A stretch of 64,000 bases of DNA from Emiliania huxleyi CCMP1516 (taxonomy: Eukaryota > Haptophyta > Isochrysidales > Noelaerhabdaceae). Position numbers and translations under genes: made by a program. How positions within the stretch are numbered: position 1 is the stretch's first letter; the number at the start of each line of letters is the position of its first letter. Location: assembly GCF_000372725.1 (NCBI RefSeq), contig NW_005197722.1:19969-83968 (forward strand), given 5' to 3'. The notes under the pieces are model-generated. The model did not search any database. It was not told the DNA's origin and was given only the letters and a program-made list of their open reading frames with translations. This document shows positions 8,851 to 18,206 of the stretch, piece after piece.

Positions 8851-10004
8851 GATGGAGGCGGAGGGCTCCCCGGGGAGAGGCACGCCTCAGCCAGACCGAG
8901 AGCTTCAATGCAGGGAATGGTCTGCTCGCAGGCAGCATTGGCATAGGCGCATGCATTGTTCCCATTCGGGTCCGTAAGCCAGATGTTCGCTCCCGCCTTG
9001 ACCAGCACGGCTGCAATTTCTTTCCCGCCTGGCCACTTATCGCCAAACAAAATCACTCGTGCTAGAGCATTCAGGAGCGGGGTTCTTCCCCGAACCATTT
9101 CGTCGAGGTAAGCGCCCTTGCCAACCAGGAACTCTACGGCGTCGAGGCTTCCATAGATGCTGGCCATCGATAGGGGAGTAGCTCCGTCGCTTGATCGAGC
9201 AAAGTTGACGTCAGCACCTGCCTCGACCAAGGCCTTGACAATGTCGTTTCTCGTCGCCATGCCACCTGCAATGCCATCTGGCGTCGCCATCGCAACTATT
9301 GCCCTGATGAGCGCGGTGTCACCCTGGGAAATAGTCCGGTCGGGCTCGGCTCCCGCCTCGAGCAGCATGTTAACGATCTCAAGGGCCCCCGAATAGTCGC
9401 TGTGCCGAGTGATAATAACCGCGGCGACTAGGGGGGTGGTTTCATATTCCCCCTGTTTTGTGTTGACGTCTGCGCCCGCATCGATGAGCAGCCTGGCGAC
9501 CTCGACGTGCCCGGAATTGGCCGCCATCCCCAGTGGCGTGGATCCGAGACTCGACCGCGGCTCGTCAATGCCCGCACCGCCGTCAATCAGTTTCGTGGCG
9601 AGCGCGACGAGGCCTTCCGCCGCGGCGAAGAAGAGCGCCGACCAGCCGTTCTCCGGGTTCTGCTCGTCGATATTCTCCGTGTCTGCGATGAGAGCGTCCA
9701 TCGCCGCTGAGTCGCCGGCGAGCCCTGCCGTCCAGAGCACGGGGGGAGGCGCGGAGGGGGGAGAAGGCGGTGAGGGCGGCGACGATGGTAGCGGCGGCGA
9801 GGGCGGCGACGAAGGCAGAGGGGGCGAGTTTGGGGGCGAAGGCAGCAGCGGCGAGGGCGGCGGCGAGGGTGGCGGCATTAGCGGCGACGAGGGAGGCAGT
9901 GCAGAAGACCCAGAGCTGGCAAACAGCAGCTCGAGCGCCGAACCAGATGGCGCAGCGTTGACGGCGCTGATGATGGAGCCAATCAGAACGACAACGCACA
10001 CCAT
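8826..10004 (-). CDS. Secreted or membrane-tethered ankyrin-repeat protein, 392 aa
   Basis: A single uninterrupted frame. Residues 1-18 (MVCVVVLIGSIISAVNAA) look like a cleavable signal peptide. A Pro/Ser linker of PPSPP type covers about residues 38-88. Six or so ankyrin repeats follow; clear consensus pieces are TPLGMAANSGHVEVARLLID, AGADVN (twice), NMLLEAGAEPD and TPLSMASIYGSLDAVEFLV. A short Cys-containing C-terminus ends in a second SPPPP stretch. Ankyrin repeats bind proteins; a signal peptide ahead of them is unusual and would place them in the secretory pathway or outside the cell. No catalytic domain seen. The frame call is strong; the partner is unknown. Confidence 0.85.
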   Translation of the reverse strand: MVCVVVLIGSIISAVNAAPSGSALELLFASSGSSALPPSSPLMPPPSPPPSPLLPSPPNSPPLPSSPPSPPLPSSPPSPPSPPSAPPPVLWTAGLAGDSAAMDALIADTENIDEQNPENGWSALFFAAAEGLVALATKLIDGGAGIDEPRSSLGSTPLGMAANSGHVEVARLLIDAGADVNTKQGEYETTPLVAAVIITRHSDYSGALEIVNMLLEAGAEPDRTISQGDTALIRAIVAMATPDGIAGGMATRNDIVKALVEAGADVNFARSSDGATPLSMASIYGSLDAVEFLVGKGAYLDEMVRGRTPLLNALARVILFGDKWPGGKEIAAVLVKAGANIWLTDPNGNNACAYANAACEQTIPCIEALGLAEACLSPGSPPPPSSPPSLPM

Positions 10005-10677
10005 TGATGGAGAGAACGAGATTAGATCAAATAAAAAAAACGCAAATGAGTGTAAGAGTGTAGGCCATCATCTGTCTCGCGTCCACCCAAACTGGCTCTG
10101 GTGTCCGGTCCGAGCCTGGCTGTTCTTCACCTTCCTACATAAAAACATGTTGTTTTTTGTGCTGCTAACCACAACGTATTCTGGAAACACGCTTGTCACA
10201 CATATTGTCTCACCTTCTCGATCATCCGGCCCGCTGGGTGCGCTCCTCAGCTCCCCGGCCCTGGATGTGAGGTTGATGACTGCACTCCAAGTGCTCCAAG
10301 TGCTCCAAGTTCTCGAGCGCCAAGGTACGCCGCGTCGCCGGGCCCCGCTCTCAAGAGAGCCTCTCATGATGGGCCGCTGAGGACTGAGAGAGAGATTTTT
10401 AGAAGCCAACAAGACATCTCTTCGCTCTCTTGAGAAAGGCGCCCGTGAGAGCGACGCCGACACGGCCGATTCCGAGAGCGAGCTCGGCCAGCTCCAGGGA
10501 TCCTCGGGATACAAAATCCCTAATCCGCCTCGGGACGCGTTCAGCTTCAGGCCGGGTAACCACAAACCAGCTACCACCCCGCCCCCCCCCCAGATGGCGC
10601 GAGCCGTTCGATTCTACGTAGCTCGATTCACAGGCACCGACGTAGCTCTGCACAAGCGCCACACTAAACACACGACC
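10005..10677. other. No confident gene; short repeats
   Basis: Contains a run of TCCAAGTGC units (10282-10310; a similar pair occurs at 62105-62120) and the motif GAGAGAGATTTTTAGAAGCC at 10388-10407, related to copies near 40606 and 50897 (reverse). Confidence 0.5.
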
Positions 10678-10884
10678 TCACAGGACGAGCCGCCCTTGCG
10701 CGTCGCGCGGCTCGGGGAAGATGTGCGGCGCCGCGCCGCGCCGCTTCGTCTCCGGATTGTCCTCGCTGGTGGCCCAGTTCCTGCCCGCTATCGTCTGCGC
10801 CTGCCCGATTCCCATCCCCGGGTTGGCCTGCCGCAGGCGCGCAACCTCAGCGCGCATGAAGAGGCCGAGCGCGGAGGGCGCCAC
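10678..10884 (-). pseudogene. HMG-box-like fragment
   Basis: The minus frame reads SALGLFMRAEVARLRQANPG followed by GIGQAQTIAGRNWATSEDNPE, matching the helix pattern of an HMG box (S-LFxR-xVxxxNPG, then IAGRNW). It ends at a stop after about 20 further residues. There is no methionine start in front, only a valine codon, and the upstream frame runs into proline-coding repeats, so this is a last exon or remnant. HMG boxes bend DNA. Confidence 0.45.
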
Positions 10885-10974
10885 CGCTTCGCGGCGACGG
10901 AGGGGGTGGAGAGGGTGGAGGCGGAGAGGGTGGCGGTGGCGGTGGCGGTGACGAATGGGGTTTGTGGAGCGTCC

Positions 10975-11065
10975 AGGGATGTCCAGAAGGTCCAGAAGGT
11001 GTCCAGAAGATGTCCAGAAGGTGTCCAGAAGATGTCCAGAAGGTGTCCAGAAGGTTGGAAAAGAA
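10975..11065. repeat. GTCCAGAAG minisatellite, copy 1
   Basis: Tandem units of about 11 bp (GTCCAGAAGAT / GTCCAGAAGGT). The array abuts GGGTTTGTGGAGCGTCCAGG at about 10965, whose reverse complement occurs at 13440. A second array is at 13186-13275. Confidence 0.9.
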
Positions 11066-11410
11066 TGTGGGAACGTCTAGAGGGTCCTCTGCAGGTGTGC
11101 AGAAGGCCTCAGGTGTTCTACCGAAGGTCTCACTCAGTCAGGTTAAGCCGTAGGTCACACGTGTCTCAAAGAGTCGCCTCCACGAGTGAGCAACCCAGTC
11201 AGTCATGGGCTTTGAAAAGTAGACATTGTGGTTTGCTGGTGAAGGCCTGCGGGCCTTCTGGACATTCTGGACATTTGAGAGAGAGAGAGAGAGAGAGGGC
11301 CTAGAGAACACAACCCCCTCTCTCTTTTCTCCCAGTAAGCTAAAAGTACGACATTTGCTAAAGCTTGCTAAAGCACCTTCTGGACATTCTGGACATTTGC
11401 TAAAGCTTGC

Positions 11411-12347
11411 TATCTCGCAAATACTTGATTTTTCACGCCGTGTAACAATCGTGATCAAACGGCCCTGCTGTGAGCTGGTACACCAAGAATGGCTTACCAC
11501 TGCCAGGAGCCACACTGTGGCAAGCTGTGATGAGCGTGGTTTGGCTTGTGCAGCCCATACGGACGTGGTATATATACATATATGCGGCCACGTGTCGGCC
11601 GGTTCGGGGCACGAAATCCGGATTTTTCCACGGCGTAACAATCGTTGCTGTAGTGGCGCCAATGGCCGCCTCCCGTCGCGCCATTGGCACCCTAGCCAGC
11701 AGTAGCACCGGAGGCAACACCACCAAGCCCACAAGTCACAAGAGTGACGGAGATGCTTGCCACGAGCACCGTGACGCCCGACCCTGTGAGCACCGTGGGC
11801 GTATACGGCTGCATACGGTGAGATGATGCACAGCATGGCCAGACGAGGGATGCAATGCTCGCCAGCTGTATGTTAGTGAGGTATATGGATGTGATCAACA
11901 TTTGTGAATCACAGGTACGCGCAGCAGCGCATGTAGCCGCTGATATCGAAGACAGCGCAAACAGGTCTTTTTGCGCCACGCACCCGATGGCCGTGCTGGT
12001 CCAACTGCGTGCACAGGAATGCTATCAGCGCGTCTCCGCCATAACTGGACATGGCAATGAAGCAGCTGAGACGTGATAACACCGGTGCTGGGCCAAGGAG
12101 GTGCCGCTCACCGCCGATTGTTACGACTGTCGTCGAAGGCGAGCGGCGGTCGCCGGGCAGCAGCTCGTGGCGATCGTCGATCCGCGAGCTGCCAAGCTTG
12201 TCACAGGCCGGCACTGGATCGAGGACGATGGCGCCGCGCGGCTGGAGGCAACGGAGAAAGGCATTGTGGAGCGGCGAGGCGATTGTTACGAATTTCGAGG
12301 GTGCGGAAAAATCCGATCGCCTGGAAAAATCAAGTATTTGCGAGATA
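11411..12347. repeat. Inverted-repeat-bounded element
   Basis: A perfect 24-bp repeat at 11411-11434 (TATCTCGCAAATACTTGATT then TTTC) is present as its reverse complement at 12324-12347. GTCCAGAAG/TTCTGGACA units lie outside both ends. Secondary GTAACAATC motifs occur near 11442, 11636 and, inverted, 12117 and 12284. Hydrophobic minus-strand frames inside (for example MSSYGGDALIAFLCTQLDQH near 12058) are not assignable. Confidence 0.55.
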
Positions 12348-12399
12348 AGCACCTCTGGACATTCTAGACAACTGGCGCGAACCACTCGCGCCGAAGGGC

Positions 12400-13180
12400 G
12401 TGTTGGGAAGATTCTGTGATTACCGCTGCGTGGTCGCTCGGTGGCCGTCGCGATCGGTCGTCCCGTGCCGGCCTCGGCCTCGCGGCCCTCGCACACCTTG
12501 GGTTCGTCTAAATTCGAATCGCCGTTGTGGAGTACGGGCGCGGCAAAGACGGCGCCTCGACAGCGCCTCGACGGCGGCCGCAAAAGCCGTCTCATGCACG
12601 TCGCCGCGCGGCCTCGAGGCGCCGCGAGCGTGCACTGCGGTCAGCACTACCCGCTCCGGCCCGAGACGCCCGACGCGCGCGCGCGCGCGCTCTCTCCCAC
12701 CTCTCCACCCAGACGCTCCACGGTCGCTGTGTCGCAGCTGTGTCGCGGCATAACCACCGAGCCGCAGCGCGGCGCTCGGCCCGCGCCGCCGTCTCACGAG
12801 CTCGTCTCTCGCCCGCCGCGCAGGCGAAAACCAACTCGATGCCTCAAGGCTTGACTCGAACGACTCTCGTCACTGTACCCGCCCTCGTGCCACGCTGCAG
12901 CCGCCGCTCTCGTCTCTCCTCTGTCGCTTCGCCGCGGTCGCGGCCGCACGGAGGTGCCACGGGCGGTGCGAGTGATACTCCGCTTCGCGCCGTCCGGCTC
13001 CATATACTGCGACTGTCGCGCCGCGGATGAGTGCGGTTTGTCCTGCCCCGCGCGCCTCGCGCCGCCGCGGCACTTGTTTGTAGTTTTTTTTGCTTGTTTG
13101 TTGTTGTATACCGCCTTGAGATGTAACAATCACAGATTCAGTAAGAGTCTGATGGGTATGACCACACTTGGAGAGGTGTA
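12400..13180. other. No confident gene
   Basis: GC-rich Arg/Pro/Ala frames on both strands, none with a domain. Confidence 0.4.
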
Positions 13181-13185
13181 CAGAA

Positions 13186-13275
13186 TGTCCAGAATGTCCA
13201 GAAGGTGTCCAGAAGATGTCCAGAAGGTGTCCAGAAGATGTCCAGAAGGTGTGTCCAGAAGGTGTCCAGAAGGCT
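13186..13275. repeat. GTCCAGAAG minisatellite, copy 2
   Basis: Same unit as 10975-11065. It is followed by a short unique segment and CCCTGGACGCTCCACAAACC at 13439, the inverse of the copy-1 flank. Confidence 0.9.
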
Positions 13276-13394
13276 TCTGGTCAAAATGCAGCTATTTAAC
13301 CTTTCGCCATTTGAGAAGGCCAGCTCCCCACCCCTGGCTTAATTAGTAATAGATCTAGATCTTTCAATTGTGCCGCTCTCAAATCTAGTCTGGT

Positions 13395-14183
13395 TCAGAA
13401 TGGCGTCCGCGGTCCCGAGATATTACGTAACAAAGGTTTCCCTGGACGCTCCACAAACCCTATTGACGGCGAGGGGGGAGGGCCTGGTGGCGGAGGGGAG
13501 GGCGGCGAAGGAGAGGGTGGTGGTGGAGAGGGCGGCAAAGGAGAGGGCGGCGGCGGTGAAGGCGGTGGAGGGGACGGCGGCGGTGGAGAGGGAGGCGGGG
13601 GCGAGGGAGGAGGGCTTGATGGAGGAGGAGAGGGCGGCGGCGGCGACGGGGGAGGCGGAGAGGGTGGCGGCGGAGAGGGCGATGGCGGAAAGGGCGGCGG
13701 CGGAGATGGTGGTGGCGGAGAGGGAGGCGGAGGTGAGGGGGCGGAGAGCTTGGTGGAGGTGGAGAGGGCGGTGGTGGGGATGGTGGTGGCGGAGAGGGTG
13801 GTGGCGGGTGCGGCGGTGGAGGCGAGGGCGGTGGCGGAGACGGCGGTGGAGGCGATGGCGGTGGCGGTGACGGTGGCGGCGGAGAGGGAGGCGGAGGTGA
13901 AGGAGGTGGCGGAGACGGTGGTAGCGGAGAAGGAGGCGGAGGAGAGGGCGGAGGGCTTGGCGGCAGAGGAGAGGGAGGCGGAGGAGAGGGCGGAGGGCTT
14001 GGCGGCAGAGGAGAGGGAGGCGGGGGAGAGGGCGGAGGGCTTGGCGGCAGAGGAGAGGGAGGCGGAGGGCTTGGCGGCGGTGGAGACGGCGCCGTCAACG
14101 GGCTCGACTGAAAAAAGAAAGTAACTCGGCGCAGCGGTGTAGGCCGGCGTGACGTTCTCCCATCCCTCCACTGGAGGAGACAT
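13395..14183 (-). CDS. Proline/serine-rich low-complexity protein, second copy
   Basis: An open minus frame of 262 codons begins at 14183, only three bases ahead of the GH18 start on the other strand. The start is MSPPVEGWENVTPAYTAAPS, followed by SAAKPSALSSASLSS repeats, then SPPPP repeats, ending in IGFVERPGKPLLRNISG. The shared block with 2233-3081 shows duplication. Because the array is open in two minus frames, the true frame is uncertain. Expression from the short space shared with GH18 is doubtful. Confidence 0.3.
   Translation of the reverse strand: MSPPVEGWENVTPAYTAAPSYFLFSVEPVDGAVSTAAKPSASLSSAAKPSALSPASLSSAAKPSALSSASLSSAAKPSALSSASFSATTVSATSFTSASLSAATVTATAIASTAVSATALASTAAPATTLSATTIPTTALSTSTKLSAPSPPPPSPPPPSPPPPFPPSPSPPPPSPPPPSPPPPSPPPSSPPPSPPPPSPPPPSPPPPSPPPPSPLPPSPPPPSPSPPSPPPPGPPPSPSIGFVERPGKPLLRNISGPRTPF
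13945..14080. repeat. 45-bp tandem repeat, about three copies
   Basis: Each unit contains GGAGGGCTTGGCGGCAGAGG and AGAGGGAGGCGG; copies are almost identical, which suggests recent expansion. Confidence 0.85.
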
Positions 14184-14185
14184 AC

Positions 14186-16116
14186 ATGATGTCAGTGCTG
14201 CTCCTCTCGCTCCTCACACACTCCTCCTCCGAGCCGCCTCCCTTCACCGTCGCCGCCTACCTGCCCGAGTGGCGATTCGACAGCGCCAACTATGAGCGCA
14301 TCTGCAGGACCGTCAACATGCTAATCTTCTTCTCGATAGAGGTGCATGGAAATGGGACGCTCGCCGCTCTGGACCGGCTGCCGCGCCTGTCGCTGGTGCG
14401 CGAGGCGCGGCCGCACTGCAAACGAATGCTCCTCTGCGTCGGAGGAAATGGCCGCTCCGGCGGCTTCTCGGCCGCCGTCTCGAGCCGCAAGTCGCGAAGG
14501 CGATTCATCTCTGCGCTGCTGCGGCTGTGCGAAAAGGCGGGCTTCGACGGCGTCGACTACAACTGGGAGTACCCTGGCTTCGCCTTTGGCTCCGGCTACA
14601 AGTCCGAGGACGATGTCGCCCGCGACTACCACGGCCTCCAGTACCTGCTGATTGAGACTCGGGAGGCACACCACTGCGCAGAGACAGACACGTGCACGTG
14701 GCCCCAGGAAGGGACGCCGCCGGGCCCGCACCGCACGCTCACGGGCAGTCGAGGACGGTCCACGCACGGGGTGGCACGGGACGGCGACACGGGACGGCGA
14801 CACACGCAATCCGCAGCCGCCGAGTCGAGCCCGCTCGCTCCGTCAGGCGTTTGCTGCCTCTGGCCGAGTCGTGACGCTGGCCACCGCCGCATGAGACATG
14901 GAGGTGTCGGTGCTGCCCCTCTTTACCGCTGGTGGTGGTGTGAACAGGCGTACTACCCGGACAGGAAGCAGGAGACGATGCTCGGCCTCATGCCGGGCCA
15001 CCCTGATCCTTCTCGGAGCCTTCTCGGAACCTTCCTGCAGGAGAGGATGCTCGGCGTCATGTCGGAGCACGTCGACGCGATGCACGCGATGGCGCACCGG
15101 CCCCGACACACCCGCGACACGCCCAGGCACTGCTCTCTTCCTGGCACTGCTCGCACCGCGCAGAACCTCGGGCGGCTGCGGGCGTGCCGCCACCGCCCCT
15201 CTCCGCCCGTCCCGCAGGCGTACGACCAGTCCGGCAGGCACAGCACGTACGCTTTCGCGGAGAAGGTTGCGGCGCAGGCGGTCGAGCTGCTGCCTCCCTC
15301 CAAGGCGCGGCGTCCTTGGGGAGGCGACTCGGAAGCGTCTCGGAGGGTCAACCCCGCACCCTCCGCACCCGCAGGTGACGCTCGGGCTTCCCTTCTACGG
15401 CCGCCACTTGCAGACCGGCGAGAGATAGAGCCGAGAGGAGCCGAGAGGGGCCGAGCGGAGCCGAGCGGAGCCGAGAGGAGCCGAGCGGAGCCGAGCGGAG
15501 CCGAGAGGAGCCGAGGTTCCCTTCGACCGGCACGTGCAGACCGGCGGAGGGGCGGTGGACCTTTGGTAGCGAGGGCGGGGCGGGCTCTTCACCGCTCGAG
15601 GCGCGAGTAGGCGACTGGAAGAGCTACGAAGATCTGATGAAGCCGGAAGACTTCCCGGACGGCCCGAGCGCGTCGCTGGAGGCGGACGAGGCCGGGGGCT
15701 ACTACTACAATGGCCCTCTCACGATCGCGCGCAAGGCGGCGGGGAGGGGGCGGGAGGGAGGACACGCCCACTCGACCCGTCCACGACCACCCCCCCCGCT
15801 CGCCCTCCCGCAGGTGCGGCTGGCGGCGTCGCACGGGCTGCAGGGCGTGATGGTCTGGGAGGCGGGGCAGGACTGCCGCGAGGCGCCCGTCTGGCGGCAC
15901 GGCAAGGCGGCGGAGCACCCCCCAGCCCTCCTCCTCGAGCCTCGCAGCCCGCCATTCCCCCTCGACAGCCCCGTGAGGCCTCCCCGCCCCTCCTGCGCAA
16001 AGGTTGCGCACGTGCAGACCTGCCCCGAGCAAGGGCCGGGCGCGTCGCTGCTGTCGGCGATCCGCGGCGCGCTGCCGCCGTCGTCGGAGGGAGCCGGCCC
16101 GCACGACGAGTTGTGA
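14186..16116 (+). CDS. Glycoside hydrolase family 18 (chitinase / chitobiase-like), eight exons, about 370 aa
   Basis: Model: 14186-14665, 14847-14888, 14948-15091, 15218-15304, 15375-15417, 15611-15735, 15814-15906, 16018-16116, in consistent phase. A short hydrophobic start (MMSVLLLSLLTHSSS) suggests a signal peptide. GH18 features: beta-strand FTVAAYLPEW; KRMLLCVGGNG; catalytic signature FDGVDYNWEYPGF with Asp121, Asp124 and acid/base Glu128 (the usual DxDxE middle Asp is Asn126); VTLGLPFYGRHL; QGVMVWEAGQDC. Family role: cleaves beta-1,4 GlcNAc links. All seven introns begin GC. A 72-nt in-frame stretch (14972-15043) between two copies of CAGGAGA-GATGCTCGGC may be an eighth intron with a GA donor, giving 346 aa. 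Its 3' end faces the SPX gene. Confidence 0.85.
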
Positions 16117-16680
16117 GCGGCTCAGAGACTGGTCGGAGCTCTCCACGCTCCCCTGATTCTATTGGACGCCTCGGGGGCGCGCCGCATGTCACGCATTCCA
16201 CAACATCCAACATTGCATCAACAAGCGGCGGCGGCGTCCGGCGATATTGCCGGATTTGGGCCAATGCACAAAACAACCCGCAGCACCGGCGCGCTTCGGC
16301 CCATGGGGGAGTAGTATCGGCCAGAGTCTGCGCGCACCGTTTTCTCACCGATCTCAGTCCTTTTTGTGCGCCCCAGAGATGTGCTTTAAACGAACGTCAA
16401 CAAACGAATCGCTCCGGCAGGGGGGCGCACACTCGCAGGCCCGAGAGCGGCCGAGTGGCCAAGGGCCCCGCCGTGCAGGGGGCCGGGCCACACGACCAGG
16501 CCCACGCACCGCGCGCTCACTCAATGGTTCTCTCGCGAACTAGACACACTCCACACAGAGACGCACAAACAATCACTCGAGACATGGCGCGACGACGCCA
16601 GTAGACAGACGATCCCGCTTCCATGCTCAGCGTTCCATCCTCGGCGGCTGGCTCTCCCGCGCCGCCGCCTCTACTCAGCT
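16117..16680. other. Convergent intergenic space
   Basis: Lies between the stops of GH18 (+) and SPX (-). A plus-strand segment near 16625-16730 (SILGGWLSRAAASTQLYLLS) stays open but overlaps the SPX last exon, so I do not call it. Confidence 0.4.
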
Positions 16681-18206
16681 CTACCTGCTGTCGCGCGAGT
16701 ACCACACGCACCACGCCAGCCTGCGGGTAGAGGCGAGGGGCGGGCAAGGGTCGGTCGCGTGGCGCAGTGCGGGGCGCAGGCGCGTCGCTGCGCGCGGTGG
16801 TGTGCGGTGTGTGCCGGGGCGGGGCGGCGGGGGAGCGGTGTCCGCGGCACCCGACGAGCACCAGATAGCAGACGAGCATCCACCTGCGGGAATCGGGGAG
16901 AGAGGCGTCGGGGAGAGAGGCGTCGGGGAGAGAGGCGTCGGGGAGAGAGGCGTCGGGGAGAGAGGCGTCGGGGAGAGGCGTCGGGGAGAGAGACGCCGGG
17001 GAGAGGCGTCGGGGAGAGCAGGCGAGGAACCCACCCGTCCTCCTCCTCCCGCTCCGCCACCGGGATGGGCCAGCCGTGCTCTCCTACACACGAGCAAGAG
17101 GAGGCGTCGGCGGGCGCGCGAGCAGCGGAGCGCGACCGCCCTGCTGCGCTCTCGCCCTCTTGCGACTTTGCGCCCTTTCGCGGCGACTTAGCCGCCCTCG
17201 GCGCGCCGGGAGGCGGTTGCAGCCGCGGGTCGGGCGGGTCGAGGCCGACGGTGGGCGGGGAGTCAATCTCCGGGTCGGAGAGGGAGCCTTGCGAGTCCTC
17301 GAGCGAAGCGATGTGCTGCTGCAGCCGCTCCGGGAAGTACTTTCGGTCCATGCCGAGCAGCTTCTGGATGACGTACGAGATCGGGTTCGCGTCGCTCGCG
17401 CCGGGCTGCGACGCGTCCGCGCCGCCTAGCAGCCAAGGAGAGCGAGTCGCTACTCACGCCGCCCAGCGGCCATGAAGAGCAATCGCTGCTAACCAGCAGC
17501 AGCAGCAGACCGACGCCTTCCTCCTCCGCGGCGGCCGGGCGACGGGTGGTGGGTGGGAAGGGGCTGGGACAGCCTCACCGTCGGAGTGGAAGAGGGGCGA
17601 GGCGCGCATCGCGACGACAAAGGGCTGCATGAGGAGGACCTTGGCCATTGCGTTCTGGAGGTTCGTGGCGCAATGCTTGTCGTGCTTCTTTGCTATCTTG
17701 AGCACCGCGAGGTAGTTGAGGATTAGCCACCGCAGGCACGCGTGCACCTGCTCCGTTTATGTGAGGATTAGCCACCGAGGCATCAGAGAGTGCAGAGTGC
17801 ACTGCTCGTCGACTGGACAGGCGCCGACAGCGACGCCAACTCGCCAGAGACGGATGTGTGGGCCGAGGTGTGGCACCTGCTCCTCTTGCTGCTGGCGGAG
17901 GTACGGCAGCTCCTCAGTCGCTCTTTCCCGATCGAGCAGCTCCTTCTCCTGCCGCAGCCAGAACGCGTTGATCGACTGCAGGTCCTCGCGGATGATCTTC
18001 TTGAAGTGGCCCGTTTGGAAGATGGAGGTGATCTCGTGGCTCGCGAGCCTAGGCTTCGAGGGCCGGGTTAGGGCCTGGATTGAGCTTGCGTCCAATACAC
18101 CGCTCGCGAGCCTGCTCTTGATCAATTTCTTTAGCTGCTTGTACCTCAGCCTCGGCCAGTCGGGCGTCCCGGCCAGCTCGAGCTGGTACAGCCGGCCAAA
18201 CTTCAT
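16681..18206 (-). CDS. SPX-domain protein with C-terminal transmembrane segment, 320 aa, five exons
   Basis: Model: complement of 18206-17877, 17747-17579, 17425-17035, 16883-16851, 16720-16681; phases agree and give 320 aa. It starts with the diagnostic MKFGRLYQLELAG; then WPRLRYKQLKKLIKS, EITSIFQTGHFKKIIREDLQ, and the lysine cluster NYLAVLKIAKKHDKH that in SPX domains binds inositol polyphosphates/pyrophosphates. A disordered Pro/Lys/Ser region follows (residues about 170-290). The last 25 residues (WMLVCYLVLVGLAWCVWYSR) form one hydrophobic helix, so the protein may be tail-anchored. Known SPX proteins sense phosphate status; here there is no EXS, VTC or RING domain. All four introns are GT-AG, unlike neighbours. 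The mitochondrial phosphate carrier is 8 kb away, probably by chance. Confidence 0.85.
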
